This document shows positions 8,213 to 16,700 of a stretch of DNA of 64,000 nucleotides, one piece after another. The stretch is from assembly GCA_045599005.1 (NCBI GenBank), contig JAZRVF010000026.1, positions 62,001 through 126,000 on the forward strand. Reading direction: 5' to 3'. The notes beneath the pieces are model-generated. The model was not told where the DNA came from. It made no database searches and worked only from the letters and a program-made list of their open reading frames with translations. Position numbers and translations under genes: made by a program. Each line of letters begins with the position of its first letter. Positions within the stretch are counted from its first letter, which is position 1. Source of the DNA: Treponema_I sp045599005. GTDB lineage: Bacteria; Spirochaetota; Spirochaetia; Treponematales; Treponemataceae.

Positions 8213-8667
8213 TGTCAGATTACACACTTAAAGCTCCCTACGGTGCAACAAAAAACAGAAAACGTGTCGGACGCGGTTCATCTTCAGGACTGGGTTCAAC
8301 AGCCGGCCGTGGTAACAAAGGTCAGCAGTCACGTTCAGGTGGAAAAGTATACGTTGGTTTCGAAGGTGGTCAGATGCCTTTGTACCGCCGTATTGCACGT
8401 CGTGGTTTCTCAAATTACTACTTCAAGAAAGAGTATGAGATTTTCAATCTCGCAGAGATTGAGGCAAAATATTCTGCAGGTGAAGAAGTAAACAAAGAGA
8501 CACTGATTCAGAAAGGAATGCTGAAAAAAGCATCTGCTCTGGTAAAAGTGCTTGGCGATGGTGAATTGACCAAAAAACTCACAGTCGACGTAGATAAAGT
8601 TTCTGCTTCTGCAAAAGAGAAGATAGAAAAAGCTGGCGGAAGCATTAAAGAAGCTGCCGCTGAGTAA
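8212..8667 (+). CDS. rplO: 50S ribosomal protein L15
   Basis: L15 is a late-assembly 50S protein. 151 residues. The N-terminal third is the long glycine/arginine-rich extension that runs into the rRNA core (KRVGRGSSSGLGSTAGRGNKG), followed by FEGGQMPLYRRIARRGF. The C-terminal globular domain ends in an alanine/lysine-rich stretch. Starts by overlapping the rpmD stop by one base. Confidence 0.97.
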   Translation: MSDYTLKAPYGATKNRKRVGRGSSSGLGSTAGRGNKGQQSRSGGKVYVGFEGGQMPLYRRIARRGFSNYYFKKEYEIFNLAEIEAKYSAGEEVNKETLIQKGMLKKASALVKVLGDGELTKKLTVDVDKVSASAKEKIEKAGGSIKEAAAE

Positions 8668-8683
8668 CGGAGACTGAGAGCAC

Positions 8684-10006
8684 ATGGCACATAATCCTAT
8701 TGTAAACATGTTTAGAGTAAAAGAACTGCGTCAGCGCATTCTTTTTACTTTTTTGATTCTTGCAGTATTTCGCTTGGGTAGTGTTTTAACTATCCCCGGA
8801 ATTAATCCACAGGCACTGACTTCCTATTTTGATACTCTCACAAGCGGTAGCAATGCGTTTGTAGATTATATGGATTTCTTTGCCGGTGGTGCTTTCTCAA
8901 ACTTTTCTGTGTTCATGTTGGGCGTAATGCCCTACATCTCAACACAGATTATCATGCAACTTGCTCTGATCATCTTCCCCAGTCTGAAAAAGATTGTTCA
9001 GGAAGATGGCGGACAGAAAAAATTCAATGCATGGACACGCATTGGTACAGTTTTTGTATGTCTGATTCAGTCAGTTGCAGTTAGAGCTTATGCTGCCAGC
9101 ATTCCTGATGCTATTCTGATTTCTAACAGTGTTGTGTTTACACTCATTGTTATGATCACTGTAACAACAGGAACAATGATAACAATCTGGCTTGGTGAGC
9201 AGATTACAGCCCGCGGAATCGGCAACGGTATCTCAATGCTGATTTTCGCAGGTATTGTTGCCCGTCTTCCTTCCGCTGTGTGGGAACTGGGTCGCATGGT
9301 AAAAAATGGCGACATCAATGTTGTTTTCGTTATCGTTGTACTTCTTATGTTTGCAGGAATCATTGCTCTTGTTGTTTACGAACAGCAGGGTGAGCGCAAG
9401 ATTCCGATCCACTACGCAAAACGGGTTGTGGGTAGAAAAATGTATGGCGGACAGAGTACATACATTCCTTTCAAGATCAATCCGTCCGGAGTTATCCCGG
9501 TAATTTTTGCTTCTTCATTCCTTACATTCCCTCTTCAGATTGCAACCAGTCTGGGACCGAATGTTCGTTGGCTGCAGAAACTTGCCAATTTCTTAACTCC
9601 CAGTGGTGTTTGGTATAACATTCTCGAAGTTTTGTTGATCATTTTCTTTGCTTACTTCTACACACAGGTAACCCTGAACCCCTCAGAAATTGCAAAGAAT
9701 ATCCGTGAGAACGGTGGTTCTATTCCCGGAATCAGAAGCGACAAAACTGAAGAGTATATGCAGAAGGTTTTGAACAGACTGATTCTTCCCGGTGCACTGT
9801 ACCTGGCAGTAATTGCTGTTCTGCCGACAATCATTCAGAACTTGTTCGGCTTCCCCCAGTCAATTTCAATGTTGATGGGTGGTACATCACTCTTGATTCT
9901 GGTCGGAGTTGACCTGGATACCATGAGTCAGGTTGAAGCACTTTTGAAGATGCATCACCATGACGGACTGGTAAAGCACGGAAAAATTCGCTCAAGAAAC
10001 CTGTAG
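8684..10006 (+). CDS. secY: Protein translocase subunit SecY
   Basis: SecY is the channel of the Sec translocon in the inner membrane. The 440-residue product has the usual length and about ten hydrophobic segments. Family landmarks are the N-terminal RILFTFLILAVFRLGS, the plug-region motif near YMDFFAGGAFSNFSVFMLGVMPYIS, EQITARGIGNGISMLIFAGI, and the cytoplasmic loop with RKIPIHYAKR. It closes the spc operon; adk, map and infA, which often follow, are not here, and rpmJ comes next after a 120-base spacer with a strong RNA hairpin. Confidence 0.98.
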   Translation: MAHNPIVNMFRVKELRQRILFTFLILAVFRLGSVLTIPGINPQALTSYFDTLTSGSNAFVDYMDFFAGGAFSNFSVFMLGVMPYISTQIIMQLALIIFPSLKKIVQEDGGQKKFNAWTRIGTVFVCLIQSVAVRAYAASIPDAILISNSVVFTLIVMITVTTGTMITIWLGEQITARGIGNGISMLIFAGIVARLPSAVWELGRMVKNGDINVVFVIVVLLMFAGIIALVVYEQQGERKIPIHYAKRVVGRKMYGGQSTYIPFKINPSGVIPVIFASSFLTFPLQIATSLGPNVRWLQKLANFLTPSGVWYNILEVLLIIFFAYFYTQVTLNPSEIAKNIRENGGSIPGIRSDKTEEYMQKVLNRLILPGALYLAVIAVLPTIIQNLFGFPQSISMLMGGTSLLILVGVDLDTMSQVEALLKMHHHDGLVKHGKIRSRNL

Positions 10007-10040
10007 TTTTGTAAATAGCTATAGCAAAAGTTTTGAAAAT

Positions 10041-10109
10041 AGTGTTTAATGGACGGACGCGGAATTGCTACCATTGCGGTTAGCTATAATTTCGCTCCGT
10101 TTTAACACT
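10041..10109 (+). promoter_or_regulatory. Long RNA hairpin between secY and rpmJ
   Basis: Bases 10041-10046 pair with 10104-10109 (AGTGTT/AACACT). Inside, 10053-10066 pairs with 10088-10100 with one bulged C and two G-T pairs, and at the tip GCTACC (10067-10072) pairs with GGT-TAGC (10078-10084). The whole forms a nearly continuous 69-base stem-loop ending 17 bases before the rpmJ start. It has no T-run, so it is not an ordinary terminator; it may be a processing site or a regulatory leader for rpmJ-rpsM-rpsK-rpsD-rpoA-rplQ. A perfect TATAAT (10085-10090) lies in the 3' arm, so an internal promoter is also possible. Confidence 0.6.
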
Positions 10110-10126
10110 TTCCCAGGGGGATTTTT

Positions 10127-10240
10127 ATGAAAGTACGAACCAGCGTAAAGCCCATTTGCGATAAGTGTAAGGTTATCAAAAGATTCGGTGTAGTCCGGAT
10201 TATTTGTTCCAACCCCAAACACAAGCAAAGACAGGGCTGA
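10127..10240 (+). CDS. rpmJ: 50S ribosomal protein L36
   Basis: L36 is the smallest 50S protein, 37 residues here. The start MKVRTSVKPICDKCKVIKR has the zinc-binding CxxC, and a further cysteine and histidine (IICSNPKHKQRQG end) complete the zinc knuckle, so this is the zinc-binding form. AGGGGG at 10115-10119 is the binding site. Located between secY and rpsM as in many genomes lacking adk-map-infA at this place. Confidence 0.96.
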   Translation: MKVRTSVKPICDKCKVIKRFGVVRIICSNPKHKQRQG

Positions 10241-10250
10241 GGAGTAACAG

Positions 10251-10616
10251 ATGGCTCGAATTGCGGGAGTTGACCTCCCAAACAAACATGTCAATATTGC
10301 TTTGACATATATTTACGGCATTGGTCGTTCTTCTGCAGAAGAAATCTGCAAGAAGGCAAAGCTTGATCCTAACCGCATGATGAACGATCTTTCAATCGAT
10401 GAAGTTGCAGCACTGCGTACAATTATCGATAACGAATACAAAGTAGAAGGTCGTCTGCGTTCTGAGATCGGTTTGAATATCAAACGCCTTATGGATATTG
10501 GCTGTTATCGTGGTCTTCGCCACAGAAAGGGACTTCCTGTTCGTGGACAGAGAACTCGTACCAACTCACGTACTCGCAAAGGTAAGAAAAAGACCGTTGC
10601 AGGTAAGAAGAAATAA
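10251..10616 (+). CDS. rpsM: 30S ribosomal protein S13
   Basis: S13 bridges the 30S head to the 50S subunit and contacts P-site tRNA. 121 residues, typical. The start ARIAGVDLPNKHVNIALTY, the HhH-like segment IYGIGRSSAEEICKKA and the basic C-terminus with GLRHRKGLPVRGQRTRTNSR are diagnostic. GAGGAGTAACAG precedes the ATG. Confidence 0.97.
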   Translation: MARIAGVDLPNKHVNIALTYIYGIGRSSAEEICKKAKLDPNRMMNDLSIDEVAALRTIIDNEYKVEGRLRSEIGLNIKRLMDIGCYRGLRHRKGLPVRGQRTRTNSRTRKGKKKTVAGKKK

Positions 10617-10633
10617 GGTGGAGGTAAAGTAAC

Positions 10634-11014
10634 GTGGCAACCGTAAAAAAACGGAAAGAAAAGAAAAGCGTTTACGAAGGTAACGTGTATATTCAGGCAA
10701 CGTTTAACAACACGATCGTTACAATCACAGATATGAAAGGAAATGCTCTTTCATGGGCTTCTTCCGGTGGTCTGGGATTTCGTGGTGCTAAAAAATCAAC
10801 ACCTTTTGCAGCACAGTCTGTAGCAGAAACAGCAGTTCAGAAAGCTGCCAGCTATGGTCTTCGTGAAGTACATGTTTATGTAAAAGGTCCTGGTGTTGGT
10901 CGTGAATCAGCTGTTCGCTCTCTTGGTGCTCTTGGATTGAAGGTACGTTCTATTTCTGACGTAACACCTATTCCTCACAATGGATGCCGTCCAAGAAAGA
11001 CACGCAGGATGTAA
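10634..11014 (+). CDS. rpsK: 30S ribosomal protein S11
   Basis: S11 forms part of the mRNA exit channel on the platform. It starts with GTG behind GGTGGAGGTAAAGTAAC. The 126 residues include the family markers ATFNNTIVTITD, FRGAKKSTPFAAQ and the C-terminal DVTPIPHNGCRPRKTRR, whose asparagine-glycine is the site of isoaspartate formation in E. coli. Confidence 0.97.
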   Translation: MATVKKRKEKKSVYEGNVYIQATFNNTIVTITDMKGNALSWASSGGLGFRGAKKSTPFAAQSVAETAVQKAASYGLREVHVYVKGPGVGRESAVRSLGALGLKVRSISDVTPIPHNGCRPRKTRRM

Positions 11015-11029
11015 AGGAGAACTTGAATA

Positions 11030-11623
11030 ATGGGTAAAAGTACACAACCGTTATTAAAGAGATGTAAAGCATTGGGAATTAATCCTGTTGTAATGGGTTA
11101 CGGAAAGGAATCAAAAAGAAACCAGAAAGAAACCCGCAAAAAGATGTCTGAATACGGTCTTCAGTTGAACGAAAAACAGAAGGTTAAGTTTATCTATGGT
11201 CTTCTGGAAAAACAGTTCAGCAGATACTATGAACAGGCTGCAAGAAAACAGGGTGTTACCGGTGAATTGCTGCTTCAGATTCTTGAAAGTCGTCTTGACA
11301 ATGTTGTTTTCAGACTTTGCTTTGCAAAAACACGTGCAGAAGCTCGCCAGTTGGTAAGCCATGGACATATTACAGTCAATGGTAAAAAAGTAGATATTGC
11401 TTCTTACCAGGTAAAAGTTGGTGACGTTGTTGCAGTAAAAGAGAAGAGCAAAAACACAGCTGGTGTAAAACTCATTCTCGCAAAGAATGGTAACAGAGCT
11501 GTTCCCGGTTGGCTTGAAATCGACAGAGACAACTACAGTGGAAAAGTGGTTGCTTTGGCTACAAAGGCTGATATTGACTTTGCAGTTAAAGAAAACCTTA
11601 TTGTTGAGTACTATTCTAAATAA
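11030..11623 (+). CDS. rpsD: 30S ribosomal protein S4
   Basis: S4 nucleates 30S assembly by binding the 5' domain of 16S rRNA. At 197 residues it is slightly short and lacks the N-terminal cysteine knuckle found in zinc-binding forms. An S4 RNA-binding domain is at about residues 88-150 with LESRLDNVVFRLCFAKTRAEAR and ARQLVSHGHITVNGKKV. Its position just before rpoA is the common alpha-operon arrangement, where it can act as autoregulator. Confidence 0.97.
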   Translation: MGKSTQPLLKRCKALGINPVVMGYGKESKRNQKETRKKMSEYGLQLNEKQKVKFIYGLLEKQFSRYYEQAARKQGVTGELLLQILESRLDNVVFRLCFAKTRAEARQLVSHGHITVNGKKVDIASYQVKVGDVVAVKEKSKNTAGVKLILAKNGNRAVPGWLEIDRDNYSGKVVALATKADIDFAVKENLIVEYYSK

Positions 11624-11632
11624 GGAGCTTAA

Positions 11633-12688
11633 ATGGCCCGGAAAAATCTGCTTAAAGGATTTAAGAAGCCCAAGGGAATCCAGTTTGAGCATATTGAAAC
11701 TAATCCGAATTACGGAAAGTTTACCGCTTTCCCTTTTGAAACAGGTTTCGGTACAACAGTGGGAAACACACTGCGCCGCATTCTTCTGTCTTCAATCCAG
11801 GGATATGCAATCAGTTCAGTTCGTATCACATCATACGATGCTGACGGTGTAGCTCACGTAATTTCAAGTGAATTCGAATCAATTCCTAACGTTGTTGAGG
11901 ATGCACTTGAAGTTTTGAACGCACTTAAGCAAATCCGTCTGAGACTTGCTGAAGATGTTGAGTCGGAAACTTTCACTTTTGAGTTCAAAGGACCCGGAAA
12001 AGTTACAAGTGACATGTTGGACCGGGGTGAGCAGCTTGAAATTATGACAAAGGATCTGCCTCTTTTCACAATGATGGAAGGAGCTCATCTTGAGTTTGAT
12101 GTTCAGGTTGACTTTGGCCGCGGCTATGTTCCTGCAGAAACAAATGAGCATTACATTGAAATTGTTGGTACAATTCCGATGGATGCAATTTTCACACCGA
12201 TTCCAAAGGTGAAATATTCAATTGAACCTTGTCGCGTCGGACAGCGGAACGATTATGATAAGCTTGTACTCGAGATTTGGACTGATGGCACAGTATCTCC
12301 GGAAGATGCTCTTGCTGAAGCTGCAAAAATTGCAAAAGATCATTTTTCAATCTTTGTAAACTTTAACGACAGTGAGATGGGCCTTGAGGGCGGTGAAATC
12401 GATCTTGAAGATGGAATCCGTCAGCTGCTTGGAACACCTGTTGAGGAACTTGAACTTTCAGTTCGTTCTTCAAACTGTCTGAAAAATGCAAATATTCGCA
12501 CAATCGGCGAATTGACAAAGAAGACAGAGGATGACATTGCAAAGACCCGTAATTTCGGAAAGAAAAGTTTGACCGAGATTAAGGAAAAGCTTCAGGAATG
12601 GAACTTGAGTCTTGGAATGACAGATTATAGTCATTTAAAGAACGCTGCCAGTTTAACAAAGCAGAAGGAAGAATTCGATGAATCATAA
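11633..12688 (+). CDS. rpoA: DNA-directed RNA polymerase subunit alpha
   Basis: The alpha subunit dimerises to nucleate RNA polymerase assembly. The 351-residue product has the N-terminal dimerisation domain (with FTAFPFETGFGTTVGNTLRR and RRILLSSI at about residues 25-50), a linker, and a C-terminal helix-hairpin-helix domain with SVRSSNCLKNANI and RNFGKKSLTEIKEKL that contacts UP elements and activators. A charged tail of about 25 residues follows. The end overlaps rplQ by 11 bases. Confidence 0.98.
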   Translation: MARKNLLKGFKKPKGIQFEHIETNPNYGKFTAFPFETGFGTTVGNTLRRILLSSIQGYAISSVRITSYDADGVAHVISSEFESIPNVVEDALEVLNALKQIRLRLAEDVESETFTFEFKGPGKVTSDMLDRGEQLEIMTKDLPLFTMMEGAHLEFDVQVDFGRGYVPAETNEHYIEIVGTIPMDAIFTPIPKVKYSIEPCRVGQRNDYDKLVLEIWTDGTVSPEDALAEAAKIAKDHFSIFVNFNDSEMGLEGGEIDLEDGIRQLLGTPVEELELSVRSSNCLKNANIRTIGELTKKTEDDIAKTRNFGKKSLTEIKEKLQEWNLSLGMTDYSHLKNAASLTKQKEEFDES

Positions 12689-13202
12689 AATTGGGTTTAA
12701 CCCACTTTCTCGCACAACGGCTCATCGCCGTGCAATGTCTAGAAACATGGTCACATCTCTGTTCAGATATGAGCGTATTACTACGACAAAAGCAAAAGCA
12801 CTTGAAGTAAGAAAAGCAGCTGAAAAGCTGATTACACGTGCAAAAGAAGACACTGTACATAACCGCAGAATTGCAGCAAAATTCATCCAGGATGAAATTG
12901 TTCTGGCAAAACTGTTCAAAGACATTGGTCCCCGCATGAAGGACAGAAATGGTGGTTATACACGTGTTCTGAAAATCGGATACCGTCAGGGTGACGCAGC
13001 CGACATGGTGATTTTGGAACTGGTTGATTACAAACTGGGCGATGGTAAGAAAGAAGAAAAGAAAGATTCTGCCAAAGCTAAGAAAGACAGCAAAGCAACA
13101 TCTGCAAAGAAAGCTCCTGCTAAGAAATCAACTGCTAAAAAAACAACAGCAAAAAAAGCTGCTGAAGAAGCTGCTCCTGCTGAAGCTAAAACTGAGGAGT
13201 AA
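12678..13202 (+). CDS. rplQ: 50S ribosomal protein L17 with long Lys/Ala-rich tail
   Basis: L17 sits near the tunnel exit. The first 120 residues are standard L17: FNPLSRTTAHRRAMSRNMVTS, then RYERITTTKAKALEVRKAAEK. From about residue 120 to 174 there is a low-complexity tail of lysine, alanine, serine and glutamate that resembles histone-H1-like tails and is absent from short L17 proteins. It starts inside rpoA (11-base overlap), so translation is coupled. AGGAG at its very end is the binding site of the next small gene. Confidence 0.96.
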   Translation: MNHKIGFNPLSRTTAHRRAMSRNMVTSLFRYERITTTKAKALEVRKAAEKLITRAKEDTVHNRRIAAKFIQDEIVLAKLFKDIGPRMKDRNGGYTRVLKIGYRQGDAADMVILELVDYKLGDGKKEEKKDSAKAKKDSKATSAKKAPAKKSTAKKTTAKKAAEEAAPAEAKTEE

Positions 13203-13205
13203 AAT

Positions 13206-13379
13206 ATGTCCAAAGCACATCGTGGAAAAGGTATTCGTGAGTTGCCTGCTCATGGACGTGGAATCTGCGCTATTTGTAAAATTGAACACATCAAAACACT
13301 TTATGAAACTGAAGTGGATGGCGCAAAGGCAAAAATTTGCAAATATTGCAATGCACAGTTGAAAAACAAAAAGAAATAA
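13206..13379 (+). CDS. 57-residue four-cysteine (zinc-finger-like) protein of the ribosomal cluster
   Basis: A short gene with AGGAG at 13195-13199 overlapping the rplQ stop and ATG at 13206. The basic product has two CxxC pairs (Cys21/Cys24 and Cys45/Cys48) separated by 20 residues, which is the spacing of a treble-clef or zinc-ribbon. The N-terminus SKAHRGKGIRELPAHGRG is rich in basic residues and histidine, and the end is a lysine tract. I do not recognise the family with certainty. Its 3-base distance to rplQ and position as last gene before a terminator suggest a ribosome- or RNA-associated role. Confidence 0.85.
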   Translation: MSKAHRGKGIRELPAHGRGICAICKIEHIKTLYETEVDGAKAKICKYCNAQLKNKKK

Positions 13380-13390
13380 GCTGTGATTCA

Positions 13391-13455
13391 GTAAACTTTA
13401 GAGTTTACACAGCCGCTCCCGAAGGAAGATCCTGGCGGGGCGGCTTTATTTTTTT
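13391..13455 (+). terminator. Rho-independent terminator of the ribosomal cluster
   Basis: A small perfect hairpin (GTAAACT at 13391-13397 with AGTTTAC at 13402-13408) is followed by the main stem AGCCGCTCCC (13411-13420) paired with GGGGCGGCT (13437-13445) and an AT-T-run. This ends the operon shortly after the 57-residue gene. Confidence 0.8.
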
Positions 13456-13479
13456 AAACAAAGCGAAATTTTGTAAGCA

Positions 13480-13590
13480 GGTGTTGCGGGCGGCGTTTGA
13501 GCCGGCAGAATGGGGTGTGGAGGTTACGGCCCGGCCTTTAGCCGGGTTGTGCCGACCAGGGGAAAGGCTTTTCCCCTCAAGAATTTGGAA
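13480..13590. repeat. G+C-rich intergenic element upstream of carB (possible dispersed repeat)
   Basis: In the 392 bases without a gene between 13380 and 13771 this part is markedly G+C-rich compared with its AT-rich surroundings. It contains two strong hairpins: CCCGGC/GCCGGG around 13533-13549 with loop CTTTA, and AGGGGAAA/TTTCCCCT around 13557-13577. No start codon with a binding site and no reading frame with coding character is present. It has the look of a dispersed intergenic repeat, but copy number cannot be tested here. Confidence 0.4.
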
Positions 13591-13722
13591 ATCAATGGAA
13601 AAATATGGAAATATCTTGAAGAAAATTGAGATTTTTGGTAAATTTTACTCATGAACAGTTTGATTTTACAGAAAAAAAATATTTCTCTTGTAAATATCGG
13701 CTTGATTTATTTTTGATTTTTG

Positions 13723-13757
13723 ACTGAATTCGATTTTGTCGGGTTCAGTTTTTTTTT
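13723..13757 (+). terminator. Intrinsic-terminator-like hairpin in the carB leader (possible attenuator)
   Basis: An 11-bp stem (13723-13733 with 13739-13749, loop TTTTG, including G-T pairs) is followed at once by nine T residues (13749-13757). The carB binding site CGGAG (13761-13765) and ATG (13772) come directly after. Transcription from any upstream promoter must read through this signal to express carB, which is the arrangement of an attenuator. No antiterminator partner was found by eye with confidence. Confidence 0.65.
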
Positions 13758-13771
13758 GTACGGAGCAGAAA

Positions 13772-16700
13772 ATGGCAAAGAGAACGGACATCAACAAGGT
13801 GCTGATTATCGGTTCAGGACCGATTGTTATCGGACAGGCTTGTGAGTTTGACTATTCAGGAACTCAGGCTTGTAAAGCATTGCGCGAACAGGGTTACAAG
13901 ATTGTTTTGGTAAACTCTAACCCTGCTACTATCATGACTGACCCAGTTATGGCAGATGCAACTTATATTGAGCCACTCAACGTTGAACGTTTGAGCCAGA
14001 TTATCGAGAAGGAACGCCCAGATGCTCTTCTGCCAAACCTTGGTGGACAGACTGGTTTGAACATGGCTATGGAATTAAACAAAGCCGGTGTTCTTGATAA
14101 ATATGGTGTAAAGGTTATTGGTGTAAACCTTGATGCTATTGAACGTGGTGAAGACCGCGAAATTTTCAAAGAAACAATGAAATCTTTGGGAATCGATACT
14201 CCACGTTCCGGAATCTGTCATACAATCGAAGGTGCTGAAAAAATCGCTGAAGAAATTGGATTCCCATTAGTTGTTCGTCCAGCTTATACAATGGGTGGAC
14301 AGGGCGGTGGTTTCTGTTACAACGTTGAAGAACTCCGCACAATTGTAGCAAACGGTCTTGATCTTTCTATGACTCATCAGTGTTTGATTGAAGAGTCTAT
14401 TCTTGGTTGGGAAGAACTTGAAGTTGAAGTTGTTCGCGACTCAAAGAATCAGATGATTGCAATCTGTTTTATTGAAAATATTGATGCTGTTGGTGTTCAC
14501 ACTGGTGACTCTTTCTGTTCAGCTCCATTTATGACAATCGACAAAGCACTTGAAGAAAGACTTCAGCGTGATGCATTTAAGATTGTTGAATCTATCGGCG
14601 TAATTGGTGGTACAAACGTTCAGTTTGCACACAATCCAAAAACTGGCCGTGTAGTAATTATCGAAATCAACCCACGTACATCTCGTTCTTCTGCTTTGGC
14701 TTCTAAAGCTACAGGTTTCCCAATCGCTTTGATTTCTGCAAAATTAGCTAGCGGTATGACTTTGGATGAAATCCCATACTGGCGCGACGGAACTTTGGAA
14801 AAATATACTCCAGGTGGAGCTCCTGATGGAGATTACGTTGTTCTTAAATTTGCTCGCTGGGCATTTGAAAAATTCCGCGGTGTAGAAGATTCTTTGGGAA
14901 CGAGTATGAAAGCTGTTGGTGAAGTTATGTCTATTGGTAAGACATTCAAAGAAACTTTCCAGAAAGCTATTCGTGGATTGGAAAATGGTCGCCCAGGTCT
15001 TGGTTTTGCAAAAGACTTCAACAAAAAATCAGCTGATGAACTTTGCGAAATGCTCAAAACTGCCAGCTCAGAACGCTACTTCCAGTTGTACGAAGCAATC
15101 CGTAAAGGCGTTAGCCTTGAAAAATTAAACTCAATCACACACGTAAAAGAATACTTCCTCCAGCAGATGAAAGAACTTGTTGACCTGGAAGAAGAAATGC
15201 TCAAATCAATCGGTTCTGTTCCTGCAGATGATTTGTTGATTCAGGCTAAAAAAGACGGTTTCTCTGATAAATACCTTTCAAAAATCCTCAAAGTTTCTGA
15301 AAAAGCTATTCGTGACCGCCGCAATGCACTTGGAATTAAAGAAGCATGGCTTGCAGTTCCAGTTTCTGGCGTAGAAAACGCAAACTACTACTACTCAACA
15401 TACAATGCTCCAGATACATCAAAAGCAACTGACAACAAGAAAAAGATTATGATTTTGGGCGGTGGTCCAAACAGAATTGGTCAGGGTATCGAATTTGACT
15501 ACTGTTGTTGTCACGCAGCAATGCAGCTTAAAGAAATGGGCTACGAAACAATTATCGTAAACTGTAACCCAGAAACTGTATCTACAGACTACGATACATC
15601 AGACAAACTCTACTTTGAACCAGTTACAACAGAAGACGTTCTTCAGATTTACGAAAAAGAAAAACCAATGGGTGTTATCGTTCAGTTCGGTGGACAGACA
15701 CCATTGAACATTGCCCGCGAACTTGAAGAAAACGGTGTAAACGTTCTTGGTACTTCAATTGACTCAATTGATGCTGCAGAAGACCGCGACATCTTCCGTC
15801 ACATGATGGATAAACTTGGTATTCCAATGCCAGAATCTGGAATGGCTGTAGACTTTGAAGAAGCTAAAGCTTGCGCAGACAAAATTGGTTACCCAATCAT
15901 GATTCGTCCTTCATTCGTACTTGGTGGACGCGGAATGGAAGTAATCTACGATGAAGCTACTCTTAAAGAATACGTAGCAAAGGCTGTTGGTGTAACTCCA
16001 GATCGTCCTTTGTTGATTGACCGCTTCTTGAAGAATGCTCTTGAATGTGAATCTGATGCTTTGGCTGACGGTAAAAATGTTTATATTCCATCTGTAATGG
16101 AACACGTAGAACTTGCAGGTATTCACTCTGGTGACTCTGCTTGTGTAATTCCACCTGTTTCTATTCCAGCAGATAATCTTAAAACTATTAAAGAATATAC
16201 AACTAAGATTGCTCAGGCACTCAAAGTTACTGGTTTGATGAACATGCAGTATGCTATCGAAAACGGAAAAGTTTACGTAATTGAAGCTAATCCACGTGCA
16301 TCTCGTACAGTTCCACTTGTATCAAAAGTTTGTAACACACAGATGGCTCGCCTTGCTACAAAATTGATGCTTGGTGAAACAATTGAAAGCCTCGGTCTTA
16401 AAGATAAAGTAATTCCTTACTACGGAGCAAAAGAAGCAGTTCTTCCTTGGGCACGTTTTCCAGGGGTTGACCCAATTCTTGGACCAGAAATGCGTTCTAC
16501 AGGTGAAGTTCTTGGTATAGCAGAAAGCTTCCCAATGGCATTCTACAAATCACAGGAAGCAGCTGGTTCTGAATTACCACACGCTCCTGCAGCTTGGGAA
16601 AACAAGAAAATCTTGCTCAGCTTAAGCGACAAAGAAAACCAGAAAGATCAGGTACTGATGATTGGTAAAACTTTGAAGGATCTTGGCTTTACTTTGGTTG

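Noticed and set aside
13337..13654. 105-codon plus-strand frame after the ribosomal cluster
   Set aside because: It runs out of frame from the end of the 57-residue gene through a terminator and two hairpins; not coding.
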